Assembly (NCBI GenBank): GCA_002197995.1
Contig: NGZR01000001.1
Coordinates: 1,116,001-1,180,000, forward strand
Length of the DNA stretch: 64,000 nt
Direction: 5' to 3'
From: Gaeumannomyces sp. JS-464
Lineage: Eukaryota > Ascomycota > Sordariomycetes > Magnaporthales > Magnaporthaceae
In this document: positions 47,401 to 57,071 of the stretch, piece by piece
Layout: the number at the start of each line of letters is the position of its first letter
How positions within the stretch are numbered: the first letter of the stretch is position 1
Notes under the pieces: generated by a model
What the model saw: the letters and a program-made list of their open reading frames with translations, nothing else
Database searches by the model: none
Told to the model about the DNA's origin: nothing
Translations under genes and position numbers: made by a program

Positions 47401-48725
47401 ATAAACGAGAACGGAGTTTTGTATTTCCGGAAACGCTTAGTAATTCCCGCTTAAAAGGCACTTTAAGCCCAAATTATAGCACAACATTATAACGATCCCT
47501 AAATAAGGCATTTCGAAGTACATAAAACGGTGGAACTAATTAAACGCAAATTTTATTAGGAAAACGTAAATAAGGATATCGCGAAGTACGTTCGCTTTTA
47601 TTAAGCATGCTAAAAAGCGAAAGTGCTAAAACACAAACCCTATAGCGAATTTTAGCCATTTCCATTACCCGAATACCCTTTTTAAAAAATTAATTTAAAT
47701 TTTATTACGGGGTTACTAAAATGTTTAACGTTTATAAGCTAAACGTACGATGCAATGCTTATAATAGTGGACCGCTTTATTAAATACGCCAAATTTATCC
47801 CCGTGCGAAAAACAATTTCGGCCTTTTCCTTTGCTTAAATGCTATAGCAGCACGTCGAATGCTAGTTCGGCACCCCCGAAAGCATCGTAAATAACCGAAA
47901 CTTGTTATTTACTAATCATTTTTAAACTAAATACAAAAAAGCGTTTTAATTCGCCCGTCGGCTATTTATTACGTTCCATTTTTAAACCGACGGCCAAATT
48001 AAACGTACTTACCAAACGTTAACGCATTATTTGCGAACGTTTATTAACCGGGAAAAGTTCGGCTAAATAACGGTATTATATAAGGCCGAATTCGCTTATA
48101 ATAACGCGAAGCACGAAACTATTAAAGTTAACCCTTTTAAAGCTTTATATGGTTTTAACCCACGCATATGTAAGGTTATAACAAACCTAAAGGAAATTAA
48201 AGTCCAAAAAATGCTAAAAAAGTTGCATTATATTCGTCGGATTAAAGCCGACATGCGAACGAATTATGCTCGAGCAGTAAAAGCCCTAACGCCGGTATTA
48301 CAACCAAAAACGATAACTCCAAAAATACCAAAAAGGATAAATCGTTAAATTATTTACTCGAAACTTTCGGTTTAAAACAGGAAAGCGCAAACTCGCACTT
48401 ATATATATCCGTATACCTATCGTAAAAAAAGTAAAAAGCTTTGCTTATAAAGTTTAATTGCCGGCCAAATATAATTAACTATATAACGTTTTTTCCGTCG
48501 CTTTGTTAAAACCGTAAAACGATTTTAAACCTCGGGTTTTTAACTTCGCCTTTTTAAATTTAAAAAAGGAAACCGAAAAGTGGGAAGTAAAAAATATGGT
48601 CGATATGTAAAAGCAAAACGAATCCCGCTCGTTTTTAGTAAAATGGGCAGGATAGCCGGCAAAATATAACATATAGGAATTAAAAAAACATTTGGATAAC
48701 GTATAAAAGCTAGTTAAAAGCTATT
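44430..48725 (+). pseudogene. Gypsy pol remnant: PR, RT, RNase H, IN, chromodomain
   Basis: Protease: INLNTGATANIVN near 44440 (D-T/S-G changed to NTG). Reverse transcriptase near 45150-45560: [48 protein letters not shown] and YLNDIII, where the catalytic YxDD has become YLND. RNase H near 46010-46310: FYSRKLTNAKQKWAIGQQEL, NIKHKSGKTNPADGLSKKP. Integrase: a zinc-binding region near 47480-47640 and a core near 47690-48200 (LLIVDRFIKYAKFIPV, YKAEFAYNNAKHETI). Chromodomain near 48590-48720: SFLVKWAG, stop, PAKYN, then ELKKHLDNV. Nearly all breaks are TAA or TAG in otherwise continuous frames, as expected from RIP rather than indels. Confidence 0.85.
47032..47376 (+). repeat. 19-unit, 18-bp in-frame repeat in pol
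   Basis: Nineteen hexapeptide units in perfect 18-bp register between RNase H and integrase, of the form x-[D/N]-A-[V/A]-x-[K/S]. The Asp or Asn codons fall every 18 bp from 47035 to 47359; one unit has Lys instead. Several units read GTA-CAA and others GTA-TAA at the same position, so RIP has hit some copies. The surrounding pol frame is kept. Confidence 0.85.
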
Positions 48726-48839
48726 TAAAAAAAAAAGCGCAAAACGCACCGCAAATAGGATAACCTTGCTTCGGGGCTAAAAAAAAGTGGAAAGTAAAAA
48801 AAAAAAGGAAAATAAAAGTTTAAAGCCGCCGAAAAATCC

Positions 48840-50400
48840 TTAATTATCATTTAACGTTTAACGACCGCGTTTTAACAAAAAAATCCTCGTTATTATCACT
48901 TCCCTTTTTAAATTTCGAATTATCGGCAAATCGAACCACGATTTAAACTTTAGCGATTTGGTATAAAGTCGGGTCGCCGTTAATATTAACGAATAACAAT
49001 ACGTCGCTAAACTTAATTTCCACCTCGCAATTTAAACCCTTTTTAAATTCCTCGTTTAAAGGGTTAAAAGCTTAACCCTCGTTAAAAACTTTCCATTATA
49101 ATTCCGAAAACTGGAAAAAACGAACGCCGTTAATAGCCGGGTTAAGCACGATATCGTAAAAAAGCACGAAGCGTAATCCCTAATTAACGCAAGCTATAAC
49201 CGAAGCCTAACTTTATAAAATAAACTAGCTTATCCGAGCTAGCATTTCGTTAACCTCGGCAAACTCGCTGTAAAAAGCGTGCCGAATGTGCACCCCCGGA
49301 TACGCCGCGAATGCATGCCTTTTCGCGAATAACCGGTGGTACCGAACATTTATAAGCAAGTTTTAAAACGTCGGGAAATAGTACGAATTGTAATCGTCGA
49401 ACTTCCAAAAAAAATGGCGATATAAAAGCTTTACCGAAATTAAAAAGGCGAATTTAATAAAAATCCGACCATTATCGGCAATAAAATAAAAAAAACTACG
49501 ATAAACCGAAAAATAAATTATAACGGAAAAACCATAAAGGTTTTCCCATAAAAACAAATTAAAAAGGGCGAAACCGCGTAATAAACTTACCGAAAGATTT
49601 AATAAGCTACCATATACTTATTAACATGCTTTTAACAAGCCCAAATCGATGTTAAAAAGGAAACCTTAAAATAAAAAACGATAAACTTAACCCCGGTAAA
49701 TGCACCGGAAATAGCGGCCTGCTTTAGTAATACCGGTAATACATACCAGGTCGTGCTTAAAATGCGTCCCACCCCGAAAAAGGTCGGCCATATAGCAATT
49801 GCTATAAAAAAAACGGCGTTAAACACTATTAAAAGCCACCGTGCCGGTAATAAGGGCAATTTAAACTCGCTAACGGTCCTTTTTTACAAAAAAACGCAAA
49901 ACGAAACGATGCTTTTTATCGGCGAAATCGTTAAGCTCGTTAAACCGACGAGTAACGCCAACGGGGTATGCTAAAAACGAGGGTGTTCCGAAAATCCAAA
50001 CTGGAGCTAAACCGGGAAACGGAATGGCAAAAAAAAAGCGAACTCCCTTAGGAATGCCATAATCGGCAAGGTAATGGAAGCTTTCCTTCGTAAAGCTAGC
50101 TATAATCGCCCGCTCCGTATCGTTAAAAGCGAAAAGGCGACGGCGAAATGCTTTATTAGCAGTAGCGTCGTAAAACATAATTTTGCAGTAAAATCGGGTT
50201 AGCGCACGCTCGAAACGAGCGAGCCGGAAGGGAGGACGAAAACGTATAACCGCGACCGCAGCTGGAAAAGGAAGCGTGATCGAGCGTAATCGAAACCGCG
50301 ACCGCAATTGGAAAAAGCCTAAATCCGGGCCAAACAAAAAGCGCAAAAAGATTGCGGGAAAAAAAAGGAAACGCTAATTTTAAAAAGCAAACGCAGGCTT
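48840..50400 (-). pseudogene. Antisense coding remnant between chromodomain and 3' LTR
   Basis: On the minus strand one frame runs from about 50400 to 48840. It has no stop over 158 codons (50346-49870). Beyond that it has scattered stops, mostly TAA, that fit Gln codons hit by RIP (GTT-TAA-CGC, GGT-TAA-GTT). Readable parts: FNDTERAIIASFTKESFHYL, ADYGIPKGVRFFFAIPFPGL, GGTHFKHDLVCITGITKAGR, LFLWENLYGFSVIIYFSV, FAAYPGVHIRHAFYSEFAEV and FSDVLLFVNINGDPTLYQI. The + strand frames here are shredded. No family was recognised. It could be an accessory gene carried by the element or a captured host gene. Confidence 0.4.
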
Positions 50401-50811
50401 TTATGCGCCAAAAGCGCGAGCCTTATAGGCAAACAAGCAATGCGAAGGCAAAAGGAATAAAGCAATAATTAGCGGCGTTTAATCGTCGCTGTTAATTGTG
50501 TTATTAAAAGGAAGGAAAACAACGCCGGCCGGCCGGAAAGAAAACAAAAAGGTTTACCGGCAGGACCGCTCCTGCTTTAACCGTCGCCGGCCTTACACGG
50601 CTAACGCTACCGAAAACGCTACTAAAATCCCATAAGCCTTACTAGCACCCTGTTAAAAAAAAGCTATTCGCACTTCCACACTATTAAAAAACCACTTACC
50701 CCAAATGGTAAGGGCATTAACAAATTTGGTTTGCCCGCTAACTCGCCATAAACCAACCAAACCTTAACGCAACCATTTCGCTAACAGGCATTGCCGAAAC
50801 GTTAGTGCTTT

Positions 50812-50824
50812 AAAAGGGGGATAA
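50812..50824 (+). other. Polypurine tract
   Basis: AAAAGGGGGATAA lies immediately before the TGTAAGG of the 3' LTR, the position where plus-strand synthesis starts in LTR elements. Confidence 0.7.
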
Positions 50825-51107
50825 TGTAAGGAGGTTCGCCGCGATAGTGGCGGGCTACCGCCATAGCAAGGAGCTTTAGCCTTGTTTACGAGCCCGAGCT
50901 ACGTAAAGGCTTAAAGCACCCAGGTACGTAATAGGGGGCTTAAGGGGGGCCACGCTACTTAGGCAGCTTGTAAAAGGCAATTCCTAAATTGCCGAAACAA
51001 GCTAAAGTTGTTATATTTACCTTATAGCAATATAGGCTTTTAACCCCTAATTACCGTTTACGGTTATCGTGATCACCTCGTACAGGCTTTCGGCTTACCC
51101 CGTGATA
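50825..51107 (+). repeat. 3' LTR of the gypsy element
   Basis: Aligns end to end with the 5' LTR. Against it the 3' LTR has roughly fifteen or more C->T or G->A changes, mostly at CpA or TpG (for example TTCAG to TTTAG, GGCAC to GGTAC, GTGAC to GTAAT), and only about four in the other direction. It ends CCCCGTGATA. Confidence 0.9.
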
Positions 51108-51849
51108 AAGAGTGTGTGTGAGTAAGTAAAGTATATATTTAACGTCGGCAAAGTCGGGAACTACCAATCGCTGCCTCCCAAGGGGCATACGACGTGCTAG
51201 CGCTACCTAAGCTTAACACTAGGTTACATGTTGCTATCGAGGCGGCTAACAAATCAAACCATAAGGCAAGCAGAAGCCTACCTAAGGCACACGGAGTTTA
51301 GGCCGCATTGGCGCTCCTTGTTGGTGAGCGGGCAATCGGCAAAAGGGCGAATAAACGCCGGGGCGCTGTAAGCGCTGCTGTTGGTGGTAGTGAAAGCAGT
51401 CGGCCGGCAAAGTGCCGGGAAGGTGCAAGGCCGGGTTTGGAAGGGGGAGGGGGTTTTCGAAACCTCCCTTAGGCCCGGCCGAGGTGCGGGGGATTAACGA
51501 GCTTACTGTTGGTCCTAATGGTACGAAGGAAAAGGTAAAATGTGTAAAAGCAAAAGGAAATTATATGCGGGCTTTTTGGGCTTTGTTACTATCGTCCAGC
51601 GATAGTGTAATAATTAGTGGCTTCGACGAACGAAGTAAAAAGGAAGGGCTTTTGGAGCAGCCGTTTTCAATATCCAGGCCTATCGAAGGCCGGGGAAAGG
51701 TTCGCTATGGGCCATTTGTTTTTAGCCGTTTTAGCCAGCTTGCAAAATACAAGGTGGGAAAGGGATTTATTTCGCCCACAGCGGCACGGGTTATCGTCCT
51801 CGTGTTTGAATTTTCGGTGGTACTAATCGAAATCCCCGTGGCCGGTGCG

Positions 51850-54405
51850 TGCGGCTACTAGCCTTTGTAATACGAAGCGGTGTAATTGCAAAGCTTTAAG
51901 CGTATGCTACAAGGCCGGCGGGAGGCTTATAACCTTATACTGTGCCGGAAAGTTGTTTTCGAACCACGTATTGCGGGCGTCCCGGGCTGTTTTCCAGGTT
52001 AAAGCTTTTACTTCGGCAATTGTTAGTTTAGCGTGTTAGGGGATCGGTAAAGCTGTGCCTAATTTTGCTTTAGCGTCGGCTTTTTCGTTCCCAGGGATTT
52101 TGTAAGGGGGACGTGCCAAAGTACCGCTCCATTACATAGACCAAAAGATCCAACAGTTTAATCACTTCGTGATTAAACCCTTTAGCACCACAGTATATTA
52201 AGCCCCGGGATCCCTTACCAGGGCGACCCCGTTACAAATTCCCATATGTCTCGGGGATTATCGAACGTGGACTTAGTGCTTATCCATAAAGCAATAAACC
52301 TTTTTAAAGGCCTTTTAAAAGCTATTAAACGCTGTGCTTAAAAAGCCGTTAGCCGCTAAAGTGTTGTTAAAGCACAAGTGGAAAGTGCAGTTACGGAAAC
52401 TCTAAATAGCTTTACGAAGGCCCATCCGGGCCCCTTTCGCCTCGCCGTCGAATACTTTCGCCGGGTGCGCCAACCGGCCGTGCTTGGAAAGTTTGCGTTG
52501 GCCGGTTTAGTATATTACCCAGCCGTATCCAACTGCCCCGTCCTTTGCCTTGGACTCGTCGCTATATATTATAACGTCGGTAGGTGAAAAGGTACAAAAC
52601 CACGCTATAAATGCTATAACGGCTGTTTGCTTTTCTTATATGGCCATTGTAAGCCCCGTATATTTATAAAGGAGGTAAACCGGGCGGGTGCAAGCTGGAA
52701 AAAGTTTGGCCGTCCTTTGCAAAAAGGTTGCAAGCTTGCCGGGTAGGTTTGCTTTAAGCCCTTGGGCGTTAAAAGCCGGCTTAACCGCTGCGGCTAAAGG
52801 GTAATTTTCCGGGACCGTATTTATATAGGCCGCAAAACGGAGGCGGATTTGTTCCAAAAGCGCCTGGGCGTTTGAAATGCCAGATTCGTAATGCAATGCG
52901 TTTATCGGTGTGGTTTTCCAAGCTATAACCACTGCCTTAAAAAACGCGGTTAAAGCTTTATTAACCCGTTCGATTAAATAGCCTTAGCGAATAATTTGCT
53001 ATTATGCCGGCTTGTACGAGTGTAGTTTAGTTTTACCCTTATACCATACCTCGGCCCTGTATAAAGCCGTAGGGATTATAACCGTTGTAACGGCTTTATA
53101 AACCGAATGTGCTGGTATCCCCCCTATCGAATTCGTAAGCCTCCGGAGGTGGTTAGCAACGCTTTGGGCTTTTGCAGCCCTGTTATCCACGTGGGCTTTA
53201 AAATTAAACCTTTGGTCGAAAAGGACCCCTAACCACCGTAAAGCTCCTATAGCTTGTTATATAGTAAAGCCTTTCGCCGTAACCGCCGGGGTTATGGGAT
53301 TTTCCCGCTTAGAAAAATGCATAAGCTCGCACTTCCCCGGGTCGAAAGCCACTTTATTAGCCCTTCCTTAACAGAGGATTTCCGTTACCGTTTCCTTTGC
53401 TTTACGAGAGCACTCCTCCGGAGTGCTACCCGTTACGCAAATGCCTATATCGTCCGCGTATCCGTACCTAACCGCTTTTGCTTTAAGTAGGATTTCGGCC
53501 ATATAAAGCATAAACAGGACCGGTAACGCCGGTAACCTTTGGGGTAGCCCGCAGTCCGGGGAAAAAAGGGGTGCTATGGCGTCCTTTAAACGCACTTTAA
53601 CCACCCTATTTCCTGCAAAAAATAATACCCATCGTACTAACGTTAAATCCCAGCCTTGGTTTAAAAGCCTCCAAAAAAGCCTTCGGCGGAGTACGGCGTC
53701 GAAAGCCTTTTGTACATTTATGGTAACGAAGGCGGCCGATTTATGCTTTTGGAAAGCCCGTTCCACCTCGTGGGCCACGCATGCCGTTAAATCGATGGCG
53801 GCCTTTTTCGGGGTAGCCCCGGCGTATTGCGGAGCTATAAGCCCGTGTTGTAATGCGAGGAACGCCATCCGCGAAGCTATTAACCGCTCCAGCCCTTTCC
53901 CTAAGCACGGGAGCAAAGCTATCAGGCGGTAGGATTTTGGATCCGTTATATCCGTTTTGTTCGGCTTTTTCAGCATAACTACCTCCGCTGTGCGAAAAGG
54001 GCCCGGGTGGTGCCCGGCCCTAAAGCAAGCCTCGAAAAAGGCCCTAACGTATTCCCCTATTACCGGCCATGCCGCTGTAAGCAGCTTAACCGTTAAAGTG
54101 TTAACGCCCGGGGCCGTGTTTACCGTGCTAACGGTGCATTTTTGGCACTCCTCCAAAGGGACGTAGAGGTTACACGGGAGTTGTGCGGTCCCTTAAGGGG
54201 CCCCTTGCTGTAACGGGTCCTTTTGTAAGTCGTCCTCCGCCGTAAACCTACGGAGGATTTTACGGCCTAATGCTTCCGCTTTATCCGCTGGGGCTATTAT
54301 AACCTCCCCGTCGATACTTAACGGGGGGAGCCGTATAGCGGGTGCGAGTTTATGCCATTTTACAGCACGGTATAACGCTTCCGGGGAATCCACTTCCTCC
54401 AGCAC
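51850..54405 (-). pseudogene. LINE-B RT and RNase H remnant
   Basis: RT is readable from about 54405 (VDSPEALYRAVKWHKLAPAI). The longest frame, 54156-53368, contains NTAPGVNTLTVKLL, SYRLIALLPCLGKGLERL, TINVQKAFDAVL, RRRLFWRLLNQGW and the catalytic GYADDIGICVTG at about 53440-53470. The next frame, 52932-52636, gives the connection region (KTTPINALHYESGI). RNase H is decayed (YSDESKAK, FDGEAKGARMGL, CFNNTLAANG) and split by the 138-bp insert. At WRLLNQGW it keeps the Trp that is TAA in LINE-A. Confidence 0.8.
52100..52237. mobile_element. 138-bp MITE-like element inside LINE-B
   Basis: Ends are TTGTAAGGGGG and CCCCGTTACAA, an 11-bp terminal inverted repeat with one mismatch. It is flanked by ATT at 52097-52099 and 52238-52240, a 3-bp target duplication. 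LINE-A has the uninterrupted site (atgggaatccccggaaac). A 10-bp perfect hairpin (GTTTAATCAC, loop TTC, then its complement) lies at 52156-52178. It is non-coding. TG...CA ends would also fit a tiny solo LTR, but no 4-6 bp duplication supports that. Confidence 0.75.
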
Positions 54406-54657
54406 GCTGGCCTAATGCTGTCTTTTGGCCGCCCAAACCGTTGCTTTTAAAACACGGGCTTCGGCCGTGCAAAGCCCTCCGTTTCCCATAGCTTTTGCAA
54501 GGTCTTGTTGGGCGTTGGCACACTTATCGTTCCACCAAGGCTGGCCTTTTCTTTTAGCTTTAGGCCTCCGGCCAAAAGCTATTAACGCATCTTTTAACAG
54601 GTTTGTTAATGCCTCGGCCGCTTTATCCAGGTAATCCGCAGTGCATGGGCTTATAAG

Positions 54658-54960
54658 TCAGTTTGTTGGGACAGGATGCCTGAAATGGCCTTTGCGGATG
54701 CGTCCGTCTCCCTCGTCTCCTTCTCCGGGTCCCGATGACGCAGGATGGTTGCGTCCTGGAAGGCTCGTTTGAGGTTTTCGAACGCGTCTTAGGCCGTCTG
54801 TGGCCACCCGAACACTCCCTTCTGACGGTATTCTGGCAAATACTCTTCGGCACCCCTCGGTTCGTTGCACCAGTCTGCCGACTCGTTGCCCGCGCCTGCA
54901 CTCCATTTCTCCCCGCTTCCCTTGCACGATAGGATAATGAATTCCAGAATCGGTCCTGCG
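54658..54960 (-). mobile_element. Older Ty3/gypsy pol fragment (RT/RNase H border)
   Basis: Minus-strand remnant reading KGVFGWPQTA, stop (TAA for CAA), DAFENLKRAFQDATILRHRD, then ETDASAKAISGILSQQTD. This is the gypsy connection and RNase H start, with the catalytic Asp in ETDAS. It is cut off at 54658, exactly where LINE-B begins, so LINE-B inserted into it. It is not the same copy as the 42-51 kb element. Confidence 0.75.
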
Positions 54961-57071
54961 AGGTAGAGGACACCAGCTCGGACTATGGATTTACTCCCTA
55001 GCTGCCTGTGAGGCCTCCAACGTCGCCACATATCCGGGTGCGATGAAAGGGTGCCACTTCGCACGATGACGGGTGCACATCTCGATCCTTGTCAAGCAGC
55101 CCCTAAACGGGCAATAGGCACCTATGCTCCAGCTTGGAAAAGAAAACATGGTGTGACGTCATGGGAATCACCGCACCTCGCTCCATCCGTTGCCCAAGCA
55201 TTGTATATGCGTCTGTCGGTGACCTTGCCGTCATCGGTGACCTCTTTCTTTTGCGTTTTTCATCACCTGCCTTTTGCGTCATCCAAATTCGCACCCGGAA
55301 ACCGAGCATTTAAAATTGGCCTGTGTTCATGCCGCCTTTTTGCTGCATCGGAACATACAGACGAAAAGCGCCGGCGACACATTGGCATGTGAGTTGATTT
55401 ATAGAAAATCATGGAAAAAGACATGAGTAAAGGTCGTCTGCTGGTGGGAACGGGTGTGCCTTCACAGTCCGGTGTTATTCTCCTGCCTGCCTAACTTGAT
55501 TCCAAAATACTTCAAAAAGCTGCATGGCCGTTGCTCGCCCTTGACCAGCTTCATAATTTCGCCCCACCCGAGCAGCGCACCTTGATGGGTCCGATGATCG
55601 TGAGGCTAGGATTTCTTCCCGAGGCTGCGCGGGCCCTACTAGTACATTCTTCTCGTCTTGCTGACATCCTGGGCGGCAAAACAGACCGACATACGTGACT
55701 TAACCACGTCTGCGTCCGCTTTGATGCCGACAACCAATTGTCCGATTTCGCCTTGCTTGTTGCGCCCAGCCTCCATGTTTGCGTGCTTGGTGGGGCGGGC
55801 CCTGGGAGGAGTTTCTCGAGACTACGTCGATGTTGGAGGACGGGTCCCGTTGGAATACCCTTAGAGCTTTCGTCGCGCCTCCAAGTCGCTTCAGGTGCGA
55901 AAGCCGTTGGCAGCTGCACCGTCATTCTCGCTTACGTGTCCATCGCCTTGGCGGGTCCTTCATGTTCGTCCCGGTTCGGTGATACTCTGTAGCCCACGCT
56001 TGATCTTCGCGATGAGATCGCTGTAAACGAGCCCCACGGCATCGGCGTCTGTCCCGCTGGGGAGGGCACGGCACAGCGGGCGATGGGCGACCGCGAAGAG
56101 CCAAGCGCCTCGCACACGATCGCATCGGGACGCAGCGTAGCCGCGATGTCCCGAGCAAGGGTCCTATCATGAGACAGTAGTTGAGCCGTTCCAGGCTCCA
56201 CTCGGTCCGCCGCAGGGAGATGCTTGGGGATCCTTTGCCAGGGTCACCAATGTAGCTGACTGTCATGGCGCGGCGAGCCCTCCCGGGCTAGCACGCCACC
56301 AGCCACTGAGCCTGGGCCCCACTGCGCCAGCTCCATTAGGTAATCGTGGCTGGAACCCCTCCTCGAGGATATAGGGCGAGATTCCGAGCAGGGTGCTCCG
56401 CACCTTTGTTTCATCCCGTTCCGTAGCTTTAGATCACAAAACCAACTTGAGGGTAAAATCGCAGCATTGTCTGCTTGAGTCCATTGAGTAAACCGTGACA
56501 CTGACCTGCTTTTATCGTTCGCCGGTTGTTGTGCGATTGCGTGGTCTGTCGCTGGCATGCCTTGGAGTTGCGTATATCCAATGCGACCGATCAGGCCTGT
56601 CCTTCAGAATTCGGAGTGAAGTTGTGCTCTGCAGTCCGCTTCGATGTTGATAAACCTGTTGTACTGGAAACCCCCAAGGGCCCAGATTGCACTTTATGGA
56701 GCACCGACGTAGTTCACCGAGTAGCAGTCGCTGGTTTCCTGATCTTGTCTGTTGTAATTATCGTCTCGGTACTGGTAAATCGAGAACGCTAGCTCCTGAT
56801 CCGACTACGGGAGAGCGTCCGCCCGCCCTGAATATTCGGCTGTTTGGCCTGCGCATCGTCGTCATTATCCGAGCCCCATCACCGGGGAACCTGTTTGTTT
56901 GATGAAGGAAGCGAGGTTCTCGGGCTTTTTCTGATCCATAGCCCATGCTGAGACTGCATGGCTGCAATCAGGCTTCTGTCTCGTGCCGGACATGGACGAA
57001 CTGAAGAGGTGGTCACCTGGATGGTTTGCCTGACTCCTGGGACTTGCTTTTCCCTAGCCATATGCAACAAG
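54961..57071. other. No confident gene; coding-like minus-strand pieces
   Basis: Between 56560 and 55550 the minus strand has several frames that read like broken coding sequence (LARDIAATLRPDAIVCEALG; KQGEIGQLVVGIKADADVVK, then SRMSVCFAAQDVSK). They do not join without several frame changes and no family was recognised. A + strand frame 56526-56792 ends in one hydrophobic helix (VAVAGFLILSVVIIVSVLV) but is otherwise featureless. 56780-57071 is the 3' flank of the hydrolase gene and is copied at 59.9-60.1 kb. Confidence 0.4.

Larger units (their letters stand above)
42209..51107 (+). mobile_element. Ty3/gypsy chromovirus, RIP-degraded, both LTRs present
   Basis: About 8.9 kb, bounded by 282/283-bp LTRs that begin TGTAAGGA. 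Order on the + strand: gag with a decayed zinc knuckle (about 44108-44155), protease, reverse transcriptase, RNase H, integrase, chromodomain. This is the order of chromodomain gypsy elements. Most CAA, CAG and TGG codons have become stops and the interior is AT-rich with excess TA, which is RIP. A polypurine tract precedes the 3' LTR. The flanks AAAG (42205-42208) and AAAG (51107-51110, if the LTR ends one base earlier) may be a 4-bp target duplication. The element lies in the tail of LINE-B. It codes for no intact protein. Confidence 0.9.
51108..54657 (-). mobile_element. LINE-B: inverted, 5'-truncated Tad1-like LINE
   Basis: Same family as LINE-A, in opposite orientation. Its 3' end (tail and GTTAAATATA block) abuts the gypsy 3' LTR and its 5' break lies at 54657, equivalent to LINE-A position about 38610, so endonuclease and ORF1 are absent. 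It carries RT and RNase H. The half nearest the gypsy element (51.1-52.6 kb) is clearly RIP-altered, while the RT half keeps long frames. A 138-bp element sits in the RNase H region. Confidence 0.85.

Noticed and set aside
47008..47461. Minus-strand repetitive proteins
   Set aside because: These are shadows of the hexapeptide repeat on the + strand, where the pol frame and the RIP-changed codons explain the sequence.
52101..52236. The 138-bp insert as a solo LTR (TGTAA...TTACA)
   Set aside because: TG...CA ends are present, but the flanks give no 4-6 bp duplication. A 3-bp ATT duplication with TTGTAA ends fits better.
52378..52587. + strand frame in LINE-B as a gene
   Set aside because: It is antisense to the LINE-B RNase H remnant; an equivalent antisense frame exists in LINE-A and is likewise a shadow.
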